This document shows positions 5,693 to 6,768 of a DNA stretch of 6,768 bases, in pieces (the first letter of the stretch is position 1; the number at the start of each line of letters is the position of its first letter). Source of the DNA: Gammaproteobacteria bacterium. GTDB lineage: Bacteria > Pseudomonadota > Gammaproteobacteria > Pseudomonadales > Halomonadaceae. The stretch is from NCBI GenBank assembly GCA_023485185.1, contig JAMCZP010000348.1:1-6768 (forward strand), in the 5' to 3' direction. The position numbers were made by a program, and so were the translations under genes. The notes beneath the pieces were generated by a model. The model did not search any database. It saw nothing but the letters and a program-made list of their open reading frames with translations, and was not told where the DNA came from.

Positions 5693-6712
5693 TCATTCGT
5701 GGAGGTAAACGGTATCTATATCCAGCGTAGAGTAGTTACCAATAGCATCAAAGTTTTCGCTTAGCCAGCGTTCTGCAGCGGCTTGGCCTTGCTCAAATAG
5801 GTGGCATAAAAATGGCCATTCAGAATTTGATTTGCTGGAGACCGAAAGATCTTCAAGCGCTTGTTCGCCACTAATGCGGTGAAACAGTGCCTGTTGGTAG
5901 CAGTTTTCAATGCCTTGTTCATCAAGCGCATGCTTAAGTAATGCGATCATGCGTATCTCTTTAATCAGTGCTGAATTAAAGGTGATCTCATTAAGACGGT
6001 TCATAATAGCCGATGCTGTTGTCGGCACTTCATGACGGCTGATAGGGTTAATCTGAACCAGCATGATATCCCGAGCACTGCACTCTTCCATTAAGGGAAA
6101 CAGAGCGGGGTTGCCCATATAGCCGCCGTCCCAGTAGGCTTCTCCATCAATTTCTACCGCTTGAAACATAAACGGCAAGCAGGCAGAGGCCATGACAGCA
6201 TCAACGCTCATCTCTTCGCGGCGGAAAACACGTTGCTTACCTGAGCGTACGTTGGTTGCTGCGATAAACAGCTTCAGCTGTTCACACTGTCGTACACGAT
6301 CAAAATCAATGTGACTAAGTAGAATATTGCGTAGCGGATTAATATTGAGCGGGTTAAGTTGATAGGGCGAAACAACGCGACTTAACAGATCCATAGCGAC
6401 AAAGCCTGGCGAATTATCCAGGCTCCAATTGCCGGTTAGTACATCCATGGGGGAGCGGCGAATAGGGCTTGCCATGCCTGCTCGGCTAACGGCCTTCCAG
6501 AAATCGTGAAGCGCTTGGCGCGCGGTCTGTTTGTCACCGCGCGTTAGCGCATCGGCCATCACGACGCCATTCATTGCCCCTGCGCTGGTACCGCTGATGC
6601 CCTCTATTTCAATTCGATCATCCGCCAGAAGCCGATCAATTACGCCCCAGGTATATGCTCCGTGTGCGCCGCCGCCCTGTAAGGCGAGGTCTAGCTTTTT
6701 GACCGCTGTCAT
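5693..6712 (-). CDS. Patatin-like phospholipase family protein
   Basis: The 339-residue protein has a patatin domain over roughly residues 7-210 with all catalytic elements: the oxyanion-hole glycines in GGGAHGAY (13-20), nucleophile Ser43 in GTSAG (41-45), and Asp195 in DGG (195-197). Such proteins are Ser-Asp dyad lipid acyl hydrolases; the natural lipid is not predictable. No signal peptide is visible, so it is probably cytoplasmic or peripheral on the membrane, unlike secreted ExoU-type effectors. The remaining 130 residues, mixed helical and ending in an acidic stretch, contain no domain I recognise. The ATG at 6712-6710 has GAAAGAG only 3 bases upstream and may be coupled to an upstream gene through an ATGA overlap. 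A hairpin after the stop could end its transcript. Confidence 0.9.
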   Translation of the reverse strand: MTAVKKLDLALQGGGAHGAYTWGVIDRLLADDRIEIEGISGTSAGAMNGVVMADALTRGDKQTARQALHDFWKAVSRAGMASPIRRSPMDVLTGNWSLDNSPGFVAMDLLSRVVSPYQLNPLNINPLRNILLSHIDFDRVRQCEQLKLFIAATNVRSGKQRVFRREEMSVDAVMASACLPFMFQAVEIDGEAYWDGGYMGNPALFPLMEECSARDIMLVQINPISRHEVPTTASAIMNRLNEITFNSALIKEIRMIALLKHALDEQGIENCYQQALFHRISGEQALEDLSVSSKSNSEWPFLCHLFEQGQAAAERWLSENFDAIGNYSTLDIDTVYLHE

Positions 6713-6768
6713 ATGCTCTTTCCCATTGCGACTAGTGAAAAATTGGTAGCAGTGGGTTCAGCATGGCA
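6709..6768 (-). CDS. Possible C-terminal tail of an unidentified upstream gene
   Basis: One minus-strand frame is open from the window edge for 19 codons, ending MGKSI and a TGA that overlaps the patatin ATG as ATGA. That junction resembles the coupled overlaps seen in the azl operon of this window. Nothing in the 19 residues identifies a family. A second frame, open from the window edge and ending in TAG at 6732, is an equally possible tail, and the region could also be non-coding leader. Confidence 0.25.
   Translation of the reverse strand, partial: CHAEPTATNFSLVAMGKSI

Overview
The window reads as chromosomal sequence from a gammaproteobacterium. The mid-range base composition, the E. coli YhbW-like monooxygenase and the NasR/NarK nitrate genes fit a Halomonas-like or related marine/saline organism; this is an inference from gene content, not a measured classification. 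Every gene I can support lies on the minus strand, so transcription runs from high to low coordinates. No rRNA, tRNA, CRISPR, insertion sequence or phage gene was seen.

Layout in transcription order. (1) 6768-5693: the possible tail of an unknown upstream gene, then a patatin-like phospholipase. (2) 5692-5359: a 334-bp gene-free but signal-rich stretch. It holds a hairpin with a short T run that could terminate the patatin transcript, and what looks like a complete nitrogen-regulated promoter: an NtrC-like site, an IHF-like site and a -24/-12 sigma-54 element. A leader of about 155 nt follows, with tandem hairpins resembling an ANTAR-protein RNA target. (3) 5358-2658: a NarK-family nitrate/nitrite transporter, a strong 10-bp-stem hairpin, then nasR, a nitrate-sensing NIT-ANTAR antiterminator. 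(4) 2563-1877: a short-chain dehydrogenase. (5) 1735-1: a YhbW-like flavin monooxygenase, azlC and the start of azlD, joined by 4-bp stop/start overlaps and preceded by an inverted repeat around a possible -10 box.

How it fits together. The centre is a nitrate-assimilation regulatory module. Nitrogen limitation would fire the sigma-54 promoter through NtrC with IHF bending. The transporter brings in nitrate, NasR senses it, and NasR may act on the leader of its own operon, which would make a positive feedback loop. The nitrate and nitrite reductase genes usually linked to nasR are not in this window. The azlCD pair (branched-chain amino acid export) coupled to a luciferase-like monooxygenase forms a separate unit. 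The dehydrogenase and patatin have no clear link to either.

Two starts were moved inward because of good Shine-Dalgarno sequences: the dehydrogenase starts at 2563 and nasR at 3935. All regulatory and RNA-structure calls are by eye, with no folding or motif scoring done.
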